From: Neofamilia sp964346535
Lineage (GTDB): Bacteria; Bacillota; Clostridia; Tissierellales; Peptoniphilaceae
Assembly: GCA_964346535.1 (NCBI GenBank)
Contig: CAYFUN010000010.1
Coordinates: 1-36,477 of the forward strand
DNA: 36,477 bases
Direction: 5' to 3'
Positions 25,795-34,985 of this stretch are shown here, one piece after another. Position 1 is the stretch's first letter, and each line of letters starts with the position of its first letter. Below the pieces are notes generated by a model. That model was not told the origin of the DNA, did no database searches, and saw only the letters and a list, made by a program, of their open reading frames with translations. The position numbers and the translations under genes were made by a program.

Positions 25795-28680
25795 GTGTCT
25801 GACAATAAATATAAAAACAAAAATTCTTTTAGCATCTTAAGTGTTTTAGGAAAATTTATAAAAGTTGTCCTTTTACTAGCAATTATTTTACTAACTCTAG
25901 CTGCTATGATAGTAGGCTCATCAGTTAGTTCAATTTTAAAAGATGCACCAGAAATCGACCCTACTACAATGATTTCCTCTCTTACTCAGACATCGACAAT
26001 CTACGACTCTGAAGGCAAGCTTTTAGAGAAAGTACAAAATCCCGAGTATGAGTATAGGACTGTAGTAACTATAGATAAAATACCCAAACACCTAATTAAC
26101 GCCTTCATTTCAATTGAAGACGAAAGATTCGATTCTCACCCAGGTGTTGACGTTGTCGGTATTGGAGCTTCGATTTTTGAATACTTAAAAGGTGGAGACA
26201 TTAGAGGAGCATCTACAATAACCCAACAGTTAGTTAGAAATATGTACCTAAGCTCAGATGTGTCCCTGGTTAGAAAACTAAATGAAGCCTACCTGGCCTT
26301 GCAAGTTGAACAAACCCTTAGCAAGGACCAAATTTTAGAGGCTTATTTAAATAAAATTTACTTGGGCCAAGGTGCCTACGGAGTCCAAGAGGCTGCCCAA
26401 ACTTACTTTAGCAAAAATGTTGAAGATCTTACAATTGCAGAGTCTGCTGTCTTTGCAGGTATTGTAAAATCTACTGCCAACTACCAACCTTTTATGAGGA
26501 TAGAGGCTAAAAACTTTAACAAGGACACCATGGACCAGTTAGGTCAAATTGATGTTAACGGCCAAGTAATGTACCTAGTCTATAATCCAAAATCTGTTGA
26601 GAGACAAAAAATTGTCCTTAGCCAGATGAAGAAACTAGATAAGATTACAGAAGACCAATACCAAGAAGCTCTTGCGGAAAATATTGAAACAGCCCTAAAT
26701 CCTGGAGAAAAGTCTTTCCACAATATGACTTCTTATCCAGTATCTTATATACAAAGTCAGGCTACAGATATGCTAGCCAAACACTATAATATTTCCTACC
26801 AAGATGCACAAAAGAAGTTGTTTAACGACGGTTTAAAAATCTACTCAACAGTGGACCAAAAAATCCAAGAAGAACTTGAGTATATGTATGACAACTTTAC
26901 GGAAGTTATGGTAGGCGACCCTAGCAAGGTTAGAACTCCTTTCTTAGTAGACTGGTCTAGGGACCAAGATGAAAATATTATAGACTCTAAGGGCAAGGTT
27001 GTTTATTATAAGAGACCAAACTTAGTTGACAGTGACTATAACGTCTTGCTACCTAGGTCTTCTTATGAATATGTAGACGGCGACTTAATTATTAATTCAA
27101 AAACCCTACACGCCAAAGATGACTATATTGACATAAGCGATGTTTATTCTATTAACGAAGAAAACAACCTAGTCACCCACTCTATTGGCGCAATACTAAT
27201 ACCAAGACAAGAATATGTAAAAACTGACGAAGGTGGCATAAGAATTTCCAAAGGATTCTTAGATGAAAATCCAAATCTCTTTACAGTTGTAGGAGAAAAT
27301 GAAGCCTTAAAAATTTCTTCAGACTACTACAGCTACCAAAGACAAGGAATAGTTCAACCTCAATCTGCTACAGTTATTATGGACTACAAAACTGGCCACG
27401 TTATTGCCTTAGTTGGTGGTAGAGATGTTAAGGGAACATCAATATTAAACAGGGCTACAGACTCAAGACGTCAACCAGGATCATCTATAAAACCAATTTC
27501 TGTTTACTACCCTTCCCTAGCAGAAGGCTTTACTGCAGGATCAATAGCAGACGACGTTCCAATTACAGTTGACGGTGGTCAATGGCCAAGAAATGCCTAC
27601 AAGGGCTACAGGGGTCTTTTCACCTATAGGATGGCTCTTGATATTTCTTCAAACGCAGGAACAGTAAATGCCCTTTCAAAACTAGGCATAGACAAGTCTA
27701 TAGAATACCTAGAAAAAATGGGAATTATTAATCCAGATAATCCTGAAAAAGATTCCTTTATAAGTGCTGCAGAAAATCCTAGCGTCAATGACGAAAACCT
27801 ATCAGCCCTAGCCTTAGGTGGAATGACTAGAGGTCTAACGCCCCTAGAACTAACAGCAGCCTATGGAGCCATAGCCAATGACGGAACTTATATAAAACCA
27901 AAAATTGTTACAAAGATTTTAGACGTAAATGGCAATATAATTATTGATGACTCAACTGACAAGACCTTTATAACAGATGAAAAAACTGCCTATATAATGA
28001 AAGACATGCTAACAACAGTTGTACAAAATGGTTATACTGCAAAAAATGCAAAACTTGAAGGCATGGCAACAGCTGGTAAAACAGGTACTACTCAAAACAG
28101 AGAAGACATTTGGTTTGTTGGTTTTACACCTTATTATCTAATAGGAACTTGGATTGGCAATGACGCACCAGCAATTTACCTAGAAGAAGGATCAGATGCA
28201 GCGTCAAGCTTTTGGAACAAGGTTGCACAAAAAATCCACGAAGACAAGGAACCTATAGCAGAATTTACAAGGCCTGAAGGAATTGTAGAAGAATATATTT
28301 CCTTTAAGTCAGGAAAACTTGGAACTAAGTCAGTTACCTCTGCTGGTCATGGCACCAAGGAAATATTTGTCGATGGAACCCAACCAACAGAATATGACGA
28401 CTCTTACAAGAGTGCAACTGTATGTACAGTAACTGGTAAACTTGCAACTAAATACTGTCCAGATACAAAATCAGTCTACGCCTTTGTTAGAGAAGAGCCT
28501 TATGACCCTAAAGACCATGGAGGCTACATTCCAAACGACCTAAACTATTTACCATCAGAAAATTGTGACGTTCATACAGAAGAAGCCTATTACGATTGGT
28601 ACTACAGTCCATTTGGACCAGGTTTCTCCTATGACAATAGTATCTTTGGTAACTATAGAAAAAATCGTGATGACGATTAG
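25795..28680 (+). CDS. Class A penicillin-binding protein 1A (transglycosylase/transpeptidase)
   Basis: The only plus-strand gene. 961 residues, bifunctional peptidoglycan synthase. A short basic cytoplasmic tail, then a membrane anchor (about 21-45). The GT51 domain follows with catalytic Glu108 in EDERF and GASTITQQLVRN. Transpeptidase motifs: S563-S-I-K566, S618-S-N620 and K762-T-G764. After the KTG box there is a C-terminal segment with paired Cys (CTVTGKLATKYCP and a later C-x-V-H) common in clostridial PBP1A, then a Tyr-rich, unstructured end. About 100 extra residues lie between the two domains. Start is GTG with a good ribosome site. It is transcribed alone between a divergent promoter and a shared terminator. 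Confidence 0.95.
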   Translation: MSDNKYKNKNSFSILSVLGKFIKVVLLLAIILLTLAAMIVGSSVSSILKDAPEIDPTTMISSLTQTSTIYDSEGKLLEKVQNPEYEYRTVVTIDKIPKHLINAFISIEDERFDSHPGVDVVGIGASIFEYLKGGDIRGASTITQQLVRNMYLSSDVSLVRKLNEAYLALQVEQTLSKDQILEAYLNKIYLGQGAYGVQEAAQTYFSKNVEDLTIAESAVFAGIVKSTANYQPFMRIEAKNFNKDTMDQLGQIDVNGQVMYLVYNPKSVERQKIVLSQMKKLDKITEDQYQEALAENIETALNPGEKSFHNMTSYPVSYIQSQATDMLAKHYNISYQDAQKKLFNDGLKIYSTVDQKIQEELEYMYDNFTEVMVGDPSKVRTPFLVDWSRDQDENIIDSKGKVVYYKRPNLVDSDYNVLLPRSSYEYVDGDLIINSKTLHAKDDYIDISDVYSINEENNLVTHSIGAILIPRQEYVKTDEGGIRISKGFLDENPNLFTVVGENEALKISSDYYSYQRQGIVQPQSATVIMDYKTGHVIALVGGRDVKGTSILNRATDSRRQPGSSIKPISVYYPSLAEGFTAGSIADDVPITVDGGQWPRNAYKGYRGLFTYRMALDISSNAGTVNALSKLGIDKSIEYLEKMGIINPDNPEKDSFISAAENPSVNDENLSALALGGMTRGLTPLELTAAYGAIANDGTYIKPKIVTKILDVNGNIIIDDSTDKTFITDEKTAYIMKDMLTTVVQNGYTAKNAKLEGMATAGKTGTTQNREDIWFVGFTPYYLIGTWIGNDAPAIYLEEGSDAASSFWNKVAQKIHEDKEPIAEFTRPEGIVEEYISFKSGKLGTKSVTSAGHGTKEIFVDGTQPTEYDDSYKSATVCTVTGKLATKYCPDTKSVYAFVREEPYDPKDHGGYIPNDLNYLPSENCDVHTEEAYYDWYYSPFGPGFSYDNSIFGNYRKNRDDD

Positions 28681-28685
28681 ACAAT

Positions 28686-28728
28686 AAAAAAAATCCTGTT
28701 AGAACTTATATCTAACAGGAATTTTTTT
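28686..28728. terminator. Bidirectional terminator between PBP1A and the ABC exporter
   Basis: Perfect 10-base arms TCCTGTTAGA and TCTAACAGGA around a 7-base loop, with eight A before and seven T after. It therefore works for the PBP1A transcript on the plus strand and for the convergent ABC operon on the minus strand, although the ABC stop codon lies only 3 bases away. Confidence 0.92.
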
Positions 28729-28730
28729 GC

Positions 28731-29975
28731 TTATTTTTTCTTAAAGGCCCTTCTTATAGCCCTGGAAAGTTTACTTCTATTGCCATAATTTAGTGAAGCC
28801 GACCTATAAAGTTTTACTGACAGCAGAGATAAAATTATAGTTGTCACAAGTAAGATGCCAAAGGATATGGCCACTTCCACCATAGGGACTTGAGTGAGGG
28901 CGTATCTTGCATGCATAGTAAACATTGAAGAAAATGGAACAAAGCTTAAGACCTTTAACAAAATATTGTTTGGATCAGAATTTGACAAGGCAAAAATTGT
29001 TCCAAAGTATACAAAGACAACTATCATTGTAATTGGCGCAACAGCTGTGCTCAGTTCTTCTGTAGATGAAACTGTAGCGCCCAAGGCTGCGTAAATATAC
29101 AAATACATTATATAGCCTAAGATGAAATACAAAAGGGCTATTACAATAATCATAGGATCAAGAGTAAAGGACATATTAGCAAGAAAGTCTCCAATAACTT
29201 CCCTATTAATTAAATATCCACCAAAAGTTCCAAGGCCAAGAGCCAATAAAATAATTAAAGATAGGACAAAGGATGCAAAGACCTTGCCATTAATTAGATG
29301 GCTAGGATTTGTAGAAGTAATTAAAAGCTCCATGGTCCTGTCATTTTTTTCTCTGGCAACATTCATAGAGGCCATTTGGCCGTTGATAATAATTAGCATA
29401 TACAAGATTACAGAAATAATCATTGTAATTGGAACTGTAGCAGTGTTGTTGCCCTTTAGGGACCTTAGACTAGTTGAAATTTTATAAGAGTCTTTCAGCT
29501 CTTGAACTTTTTTTAGATTAATGCCATAGGCTTCTAAGTCCTTGTCTACAAAGTAGGTCTTCAGTCCATCTTCAATAGCATAAGAATCACTTGGAAAAGC
29601 TGGGGCAATATTATAAACCAGCTCTAAGTCTCTGTCGTTTTTTATAATTAAACCTAGGTCAAGGTCTTCATTTTGTAACTTCGCTTCTAGGTCACTTGCA
29701 TCTTTAATCTTATTAATCTTATAGGCTGGAAGAATTTTTTCTAGGTCTGCATCAGTCAAGCTGGAGTCAACTAACAAGACTCCCATTTCTTTTTGGTCTC
29801 CGTCTCCTGACCCAAAAGCTCCCAAGTCTGGTCCGCCTTCCTTGGTCATAAAAAAGTTTAAAACTGCAGACCCGATAATTAAACCGACGATAATAAAGAT
29901 AAGGGTTATTATAAAGGACTTGGTCCTTAGGCCTGCCTTTAATTCATATAAAAATACAGTTAGGCTTTTATTCAT
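28731..29975 (-). CDS. ABC exporter permease (NatB-like, ABC-2 type)
   Basis: 414 residues from the ATG at 29975, chosen because GGAGGTGG lies just upstream; a GTG three codons earlier is inside that site. Topology: one membrane helix near the N-terminus (about 19-42), a large outside domain (about 45-170), then five or six helices to the end, with the basic tail RRAFKKK. This is the NatB/YhaP type of sodium or drug efflux permease. It overlaps the ATPase gene upstream by 8 bases. The substrate is unknown; sodium extrusion is only suggested by family resemblance. Confidence 0.85.
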   Translation of the reverse strand: MNKSLTVFLYELKAGLRTKSFIITLIFIIVGLIIGSAVLNFFMTKEGGPDLGAFGSGDGDQKEMGVLLVDSSLTDADLEKILPAYKINKIKDASDLEAKLQNEDLDLGLIIKNDRDLELVYNIAPAFPSDSYAIEDGLKTYFVDKDLEAYGINLKKVQELKDSYKISTSLRSLKGNNTATVPITMIISVILYMLIIINGQMASMNVAREKNDRTMELLITSTNPSHLINGKVFASFVLSLIILLALGLGTFGGYLINREVIGDFLANMSFTLDPMIIVIALLYFILGYIMYLYIYAALGATVSSTEELSTAVAPITMIVVFVYFGTIFALSNSDPNNILLKVLSFVPFSSMFTMHARYALTQVPMVEVAISFGILLVTTIILSLLSVKLYRSASLNYGNRSKLSRAIRRAFKKK

Positions 29976-30882
29976 CTTGGCCACCTCCTGCTAGAGCAAT
30001 AAATATATCATAAACTGAAGGCTCATAGGCTCCATATGACTTTATATGAATTTGGATGTCTAAAAGATTTTGTAAAAAGTCTTCCTTATTTGATCCCTGC
30101 AAGTCAATTATTAGACCACTATCTTTTTTCAAATATTCAAAGTCAGGCATTTGAGATTTTAAATAAAGTTCTAATTGGTCTCCTGGCATATTTTCTGCCT
30201 CTAAGAAAATTCTGCCCTTGCCCATTTCTTTTTTAATATTTTTTATTTTATCAGAAATGACAATGGACCCATCCTTAATAATAGTTAGGTCGTCACACAT
30301 TTCTTCAACATAGCCCATTTGATGGGAAGAAAAAATTAGATACTTGCCAGCCTTAGAAAAATCATTGACCAGGTCTCTTAAAATTTTAGAATTAACTGGA
30401 TCTAGGCCAGAAAATGGCTCGTCTAAAATAATTAGATCAGGGTCGTTCATAAGGGCTTGGACAATTTGAACTTTTTGTTGGTTGCCCTTAGACAGGGTTT
30501 CTAATTTTTTGTTGGCGTACTTTTCTAGGCCAACTTTTTCTAAAAGATCTAAAATGTTTTTCTTGGCAGACCTCTCATCAATGCCTCTCAGTTTTGAAAA
30601 ATAAATTAACTGGTCTAAGATCTTGTGCTTTTGATAAAGGCCACGTTCTTCTGGCAGGTAGCCAATTTTATAGTCAGAAACCTTAAAGGGCTTTCCGTCT
30701 ATGAGAACTTGTCCTGAATCAAATTTAAATACATCCATAAAGCCTCTAATAGTTGTAGTCTTTCCTGCTCCATTTCTGCCTAAAAAGGCCATTGGCTTGC
30801 CAGGCTCGACTACAAAAGAAATGCCATGGAGGATTTCCACGTCATCATAAGACTTATAAAGATTTTCAAATTTTATAGTCAT
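29968..30882 (-). CDS. ABC exporter ATPase (NatA-like)
   Basis: 304 residues. Walker A GRNGAGKT at 35-42, Q-loop region LPEERGLY near 76, signature LSKGNQQ (130-136), Walker B LIILDEP (150-156), H-loop SSHQMGY. The extra C-terminal domain (about 215-304) is typical of the DUF4162-type NatA/YhaQ ATPases. An AAGGAG ribosome site precedes the ATG. It forms a two-gene operon with the permease downstream, from a strong promoter. Confidence 0.9.
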   Translation of the reverse strand: MTIKFENLYKSYDDVEILHGISFVVEPGKPMAFLGRNGAGKTTTIRGFMDVFKFDSGQVLIDGKPFKVSDYKIGYLPEERGLYQKHKILDQLIYFSKLRGIDERSAKKNILDLLEKVGLEKYANKKLETLSKGNQQKVQIVQALMNDPDLIILDEPFSGLDPVNSKILRDLVNDFSKAGKYLIFSSHQMGYVEEMCDDLTIIKDGSIVISDKIKNIKKEMGKGRIFLEAENMPGDQLELYLKSQMPDFEYLKKDSGLIIDLQGSNKEDFLQNLLDIQIHIKSYGAYEPSVYDIFIALAGGGQDE

Positions 30883-30926
30883 CGCATACTCCTTTTTGAA
30901 ATCTATTTCGATTGTTTTCTAAATTA

Positions 30927-30955
30927 ATTATATAGGTAAAGAATTTATTTTTCAA
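30927..30955 (-). promoter_or_regulatory. Promoter of the NatAB-like operon
   Basis: Minus-strand TTGAAA (30950-30955) and perfect TATAAT (30927-30932) with a 17-base spacer, about 45 bases before the ATPase ATG. Upstream (about 30964-31017) lies an A/T-rich stretch flanked by inverted AAATTCAT and ATGAATTT octamers, which could be a regulator site or simply A/T-rich DNA. Confidence 0.85.
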
Positions 30956-31040
30956 TGGCAAGTAAATTCATATAAAAAATTTCACCAAATTTTAAAAGAA
31001 AACTTTAAATGAATTTCAACTTGTCTACCATATAAAATTA

Positions 31041-31082
31041 AAAAACAAAAAGACCTCAAAGTATTTTTGCTCTAAGGTCTTT
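31041..31082 (-). terminator. Terminator of the RiPP operon
   Basis: Minus-strand arms AAAGACCT and AGGTCTTT (8 bases, perfect) around an 18-base loop, followed by a T-rich tail interrupted by one G. It starts 20 bases after the last permease gene and marks the end of the maturase-precursor-transporter unit. Confidence 0.78.
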
Positions 31083-31102
31083 ACTGCTAATATAAAATTT
31101 TC

Positions 31103-32365
31103 TCAAAGTCTACTGAATTTAATCTTTCCTAAATAAGCAGAAATTAGCCCTGCAATAAATAAGATCGTGCTATAAAGGCCTATGCCCCAAAACCAATCAT
31201 GTTGATAGTAGGGAATCATATATATCATGTCCTGGACCTTGTAGTAGGAAAATAAATTTGAATACTTTAAGTAGTCTACTATAGCAACTAAAACTGTAAA
31301 TAATATGCCTCCTGCTAATATTCCAACTCCATCTCTAATTAATATAGATATAAGGTTAGTTAGAGAATAGATAAAGAATATAAATAGGATAAAAACTAAG
31401 AAGGCATAGGAAATATACTTACTTAAGGTTACTGGATAATCGTGTTGCCAAACCCAGGGCCTATCTGTAATGAATACAAAAGGATTTTTTATAGGCAAAT
31501 CGTTTATTAAGACCATTCTATTTGGTCCTACTCCATACTTTATAGATGCTATAATAAAGACTAGTAGAATAGATAAAAGTATTAGCCCCAAGGTGCACAA
31601 AAATCTACTAAAGAATCTTGTGTAATAAAGGGTCCTCTTTTCATAAGGTAGGGTGAGAATAATTTTTCCCTCATTTTCTTCAAAATCATTGGTCCAACCG
31701 TCGAAGTTTGCTAGGACTATAAACATTACAAAGATAGCCATATATCTCATATTTTCACCAGCTACTATATCAAAAACTGCCTTTAGGCCACTAGGATAGG
31801 CTTCGTGATACTTGTATGGAATATCGTGGTTGGCTTCTCTTAAAAGCTTTCTGCTGTTCCAGTACCTTCCATCGTCTAAGTAAAGGCCTGTATACTGGCT
31901 TACAAAATCTTTTCCATAGACTTCTGTATCGAGAAAGTGATCTATGTCTACCCAGACTTCTTCTATTGAACTTAGGTTAGGTCTTTCTTCGTTTAAGAAT
32001 AGGTCTAGTAGGCCTAGGTTTGAATTTATTACTGACCACTTATTTCTATCTTCTTCTAGGTCTGCAATTTCTTTTTTCCACTTTTCTATGTTTTCTAAGT
32101 CTTTTTCTTTTGGATTTTTTATTTCTTCTGCATCTTCTATAAGCTTTTTCAAAGACTTTTGTCTTACTTGTATTTCTTCTACTATTAGTCTGGAATTATC
32201 TAAACGCTGGCGGTTTTCGAAATTTAAATTTCCTATATAGTATTTGTAGTTTTTCACTGTATAGGACTTATACATAAATACCATTAGAACAAAGAGAATT
32301 AGACTAAGGACTAGGTTTTTCTTAGAAAAAAATAATTTTCTTTCGTTTTTTGCTAGAGTTTTCAT
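31103..32365 (-). CDS. ABC-2 type permease, second permease of the RiPP operon
   Basis: 420 residues. One N-terminal membrane helix (about 16-34), a long outside domain (about 35-210) that contains a charged coiled coil (about 55-105, many Lys/Glu), then about six helices to the C-terminus. There are no peptidase motifs. The start overlaps the ATPase stop by 4 bases (ATGA). The architecture mirrors the other permease in this operon (33286-34674), so the two probably form a heterodimer served by the single ATPase (inference). Likely role: export of, or immunity to, the modified Cys-rich peptide. Confidence 0.8.
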   Translation of the reverse strand: MKTLAKNERKLFFSKKNLVLSLILFVLMVFMYKSYTVKNYKYYIGNLNFENRQRLDNSRLIVEEIQVRQKSLKKLIEDAEEIKNPKEKDLENIEKWKKEIADLEEDRNKWSVINSNLGLLDLFLNEERPNLSSIEEVWVDIDHFLDTEVYGKDFVSQYTGLYLDDGRYWNSRKLLREANHDIPYKYHEAYPSGLKAVFDIVAGENMRYMAIFVMFIVLANFDGWTNDFEENEGKIILTLPYEKRTLYYTRFFSRFLCTLGLILLSILLVFIIASIKYGVGPNRMVLINDLPIKNPFVFITDRPWVWQHDYPVTLSKYISYAFLVFILFIFFIYSLTNLISILIRDGVGILAGGILFTVLVAIVDYLKYSNLFSYYKVQDMIYMIPYYQHDWFWGIGLYSTILFIAGLISAYLGKIKFSRL

Positions 32366-33276
32366 AGGACTGCCCCTTCACCTCTTAGCTCTTTATAAAG
32401 CTCTTCTAAGGATTTGTGTAATTTTTCTATATCTTTTATTACTAAGTCCTCTTCCCTTAGTTTTGCTAAAACCATATCTAAGTTTTCTGTCTTTATAGAC
32501 ATATTAATGTAGCCTTGTCTGTCTTTTTCCCTAGACTCTCTTCCTTCGATTCCAAGTTTTCCTAGAACGTCTAGAGTCTTTTTTAGATTATTTGTAAGGA
32601 TAGAATAGTTTACTAGGCCTAGGAGATTTCCTTCCATTTTGTCATTGTAGACAACATGACCAGCTTCTATCATCACTACCCTGTCTGAAACTTTTTCCAC
32701 TTCTGAAAGTTGGTGGGAAGAAAATAAAATTGAACAGCCTTGGTCCTTTAGCTCCTTCATTTTTTGCCTTAGGTCAAAAACTCCATCTGGGTCTAGGCCA
32801 TTCATTGGCTCGTCTAGAATTAAAAGTTTTGGTTTTGCCATTAGGGCCATAGATAACATCAGTCTCATTTTCATTCCCATTGAATAAGTTCTAACAGGTC
32901 TGTCTAAGTTGTGGTCTAGTCTAGTATAAGCTTCCATTTCTTTTATTCTCTCATCTGAAGCCTTGCGCCAGTTGCCCATTAGTTTTAGGTTTTCTCTGCC
33001 TGTTAAATTTTGATAAAGAGCTGGAGATTCTATACTGACTCCAAGATTTTCTAAAACCTTTACCCTGTCTTTTTTTATATCGTAGCCACAAACACTAATT
33101 TCTCCACCATCAGGGTCTAAAAGTCCACAAATTAATTTCATAGTTGTAGACTTGCCTGATCCATTTCTACCTAAAAATCCAACTATTTCATTTTCATTTA
33201 CATCAAAGCTAAGGCCCTTTAATACTTCTTTTTGGCCAAAACTCTTTTTTAAATCCTTAATTTCTAAAATTTTCAT
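32362..33276 (-). CDS. ABC transporter ATPase of the RiPP operon (BcrA-like)
   Basis: 304 residues. Walker A GRNGSGKST at 36-44, signature YSMGMK (131-136) in which Ser-Met-Gly replaces the usual Ser-Gly-Gly, Walker B LLILDEP (151-157), and SSHQ H-loop. The signature variant is typical of bacitracin/lantibiotic-immunity ATPases (BcrA, LanF type). A C-terminal accessory region of about 90 residues follows. A GAGGTGG ribosome site precedes the ATG. It sits between two permease genes, 9 bases after the first and overlapping the second by 4. Confidence 0.9.
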   Translation of the reverse strand: MKILEIKDLKKSFGQKEVLKGLSFDVNENEIVGFLGRNGSGKSTTMKLICGLLDPDGGEISVCGYDIKKDRVKVLENLGVSIESPALYQNLTGRENLKLMGNWRKASDERIKEMEAYTRLDHNLDRPVRTYSMGMKMRLMLSMALMAKPKLLILDEPMNGLDPDGVFDLRQKMKELKDQGCSILFSSHQLSEVEKVSDRVVMIEAGHVVYNDKMEGNLLGLVNYSILTNNLKKTLDVLGKLGIEGRESREKDRQGYINMSIKTENLDMVLAKLREEDLVIKDIEKLHKSLEELYKELRGEGAVL

Positions 33277-33285
33277 AAATCCACC

Positions 33286-34674
33286 TCAATCTAATTCTTT
33301 TTTATTTAAGACAAGTAAGCTTACAGCAACCACTACAATTATTCCTAGGCTAAGGCCAAGAACACTGCCTAACCAAGAAAAGTTTGTAAAACCTAGTGTT
33401 ATATTCCAACCACTATCTAAGGCAAATATATTAAAAGGCTTTCTCAGGTAACCTGATTTATTAGACAAGATAGTAAATAAAGTTATTAGAGAACTTGCAA
33501 GTAAGCTTATGGTATTGTTTTTTATAAGTAGACCTATAGAAACTCCAAGAGAGATAAAAAATACTAATTTTAAAAGACTTGGAACAGTGGATAGAAGGAG
33601 AAACTTATAGAACTCTATATTGGTAAGGCATAGGAATTCTATAAGGTGTCCAAGTGAGCTATATCCTGTTCCCAATATTAACCCTAAACCTCTAATATTA
33701 GCTCCTATTCCAATATTTTCATAAGGGTGCAGAGATTTTAGACCTTCTACATACATACCTATTGGATTTTTTAGGCCATAAAAGCCATTTTTTATACCCA
33801 TAAAGAGAATTGCTAATATATCTGGAACTAGTAGGATTATTAAACTAAGACTTAGAACTATTTTTAGATAATGGCTGTAGATCTTTAATTTTTTATCTGC
33901 CTTTAGTTTTATTAGATCTAGAGACTTTTCCTTCCTAGAATAAATAAGCATATAGGTTGATAGCATTATTAGTAGGGGAACAAATAACTCAAACTTGGTC
34001 GAGTAAAATGAATAAGTATAGGCCAAATATGTCCAAGGAGACAGACTTCTATCATCTACTTCTCTTAAATTATTTTTATAGAGGAAAAAATCTCTTTCTA
34101 AATTTTTTTTATTTATTTCATATCCTGCATGGGCCTCTTCCCTGTCTTTTTCTTTTTTTATAAAAGAATTAACATTAGACCAGCCTACATTGTGGAGGTC
34201 TTCTAGGGCATATAAGTCAAAGGGAAGCTCTGATAGGTCTAGATAGTTTTCTATTTCATCTTTAAAAACTTGGGTAGGATATTCATAACCTCTTTCATAG
34301 TCAGTTTGTATGGCCATATAATATAAGCTAGAGTATATTGAAAGTTTTCTTAGCTCTTGCTCGTTTTTTCTATAACCATCTAAATATAAGTCTAATTTTC
34401 TTTCTTCGGCTTCAATTTCCCAGTCCTTAGACTTAATGTACTCATCTTTTAGATATCTATATTTTTCTGGAGTATACATTTCTATGCTTGTAATCTTATC
34501 ATCATAGTACTTCTTATCTGTTACTATCTCTTGTCTTAGGTAATTAATCGCGCCCTCAGAGTTGTCCCCATTTTCAAAAATATTATATACCATAAAAACA
34601 GAAAGAATTATTGACGCTATTAAGATTAATCTTATAATTTTGTTGGAGAAAAATGATTTTATTTCTAAGTACAT
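33286..34674 (-). CDS. ABC-2 type permease, first permease of the RiPP operon
   Basis: 462 residues. One N-terminal helix (about 12-30), an outside domain of about 190 residues rich in Tyr, Glu and Lys, then about six helices, the last at 435-457. No recognisable catalytic motif. Ribosome site GAGGTGAT lies five to eight bases before the ATG. It directly follows the precursor gene, with one arm of the inverted repeat (34695-34710) just upstream of its ribosome site. Probably works with the 31103-32365 permease. Confidence 0.78.
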   Translation of the reverse strand: MYLEIKSFFSNKIIRLILIASIILSVFMVYNIFENGDNSEGAINYLRQEIVTDKKYYDDKITSIEMYTPEKYRYLKDEYIKSKDWEIEAEERKLDLYLDGYRKNEQELRKLSIYSSLYYMAIQTDYERGYEYPTQVFKDEIENYLDLSELPFDLYALEDLHNVGWSNVNSFIKKEKDREEAHAGYEINKKNLERDFFLYKNNLREVDDRSLSPWTYLAYTYSFYSTKFELFVPLLIMLSTYMLIYSRKEKSLDLIKLKADKKLKIYSHYLKIVLSLSLIILLVPDILAILFMGIKNGFYGLKNPIGMYVEGLKSLHPYENIGIGANIRGLGLILGTGYSSLGHLIEFLCLTNIEFYKFLLLSTVPSLLKLVFFISLGVSIGLLIKNNTISLLASSLITLFTILSNKSGYLRKPFNIFALDSGWNITLGFTNFSWLGSVLGLSLGIIVVVAVSLLVLNKKELD

Positions 34675-34694
34675 ACGATCACCTCATTTATATA

Positions 34695-34710
34695 ATAATA
34701 CACTGCTAGA
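34695..34710 (+). repeat. Inverted repeat, distal arm (after the precursor gene)
   Basis: ATAATACACTGCTAGA on the plus strand. Its inverted partner at 34986-35001 matches at 15 of 16 positions. The two arms enclose the whole precursor gene in 307 bases. In the minus-strand transcript they would pair as a stem around the precursor message. Confidence 0.8.
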
Positions 34711-34724
34711 TTTTATTTTACTTC

Positions 34725-34940
34725 TTAGAAATTAAAAGATGTTGGAGATGCTACTGAGTTTGTGCCAGTGCAATTGTTTATGCAATTCGATTCACATTTA
34801 GTTTCACATTTTACAACACACGAATTATCCCCATGAGGAGCACAAACATTTCCAGCTGGCCCATTGCATTTACAATTAACTAAGCAATTACATTCACAGT
34901 CACTTGTAGTAGCATCAAAAGGATTTACTATATATTTCAT
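34725..34940 (-). CDS. Cys-rich RiPP precursor peptide
   Basis: 71 residues with 11 Cys at 15, 17, 19, 23, 25, 33, 41, 45, 49, 53 and 57. The first 14 residues (MKYIVNPFDATTSD) have no Cys and form a short leader-like segment. A CxCxCxxxCxC block follows, then a Gly/Pro/Asn spacer with Cys33, then five Cys at exact four-residue spacing, and a Cys-free tail ending TSFNF. It lies directly after a radical SAM/SPASM maturase gene and before exporter genes, the layout of radical SAM-modified peptides (ranthipeptide/SCIFF-like). From memory the MKYI start recalls clostridial Cys-rich peptides of the Clo7bot type; this is unverified. A metallothionein-like metal binder is the main alternative. The ribosome site (AGTAGGT) is moderate. 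Confidence 0.85.
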   Translation of the reverse strand: MKYIVNPFDATTSDCECNCLVNCKCNGPAGNVCAPHGDNSCVVKCETKCESNCINNCTGTNSVASPTSFNF

Positions 34941-34985
34941 ATTATACCTACTGTTTAAGTTTTTATTTTTATATGCTTACAGTAT

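Noticed and set aside
30883..31102. Possible small gene in the longest gap of the window
   Set aside because: No open frame with a ribosome site. The gap is explained by the NatAB promoter region and the terminator of the RiPP operon.
34725..34940. Metallothionein as the identity of the Cys-rich peptide
   Set aside because: Cys content and CxC motifs would fit, but location between a SPASM maturase and exporter genes, with a short Cys-free leader-like start, makes a RiPP precursor more likely. Kept as an alternative, not excluded.
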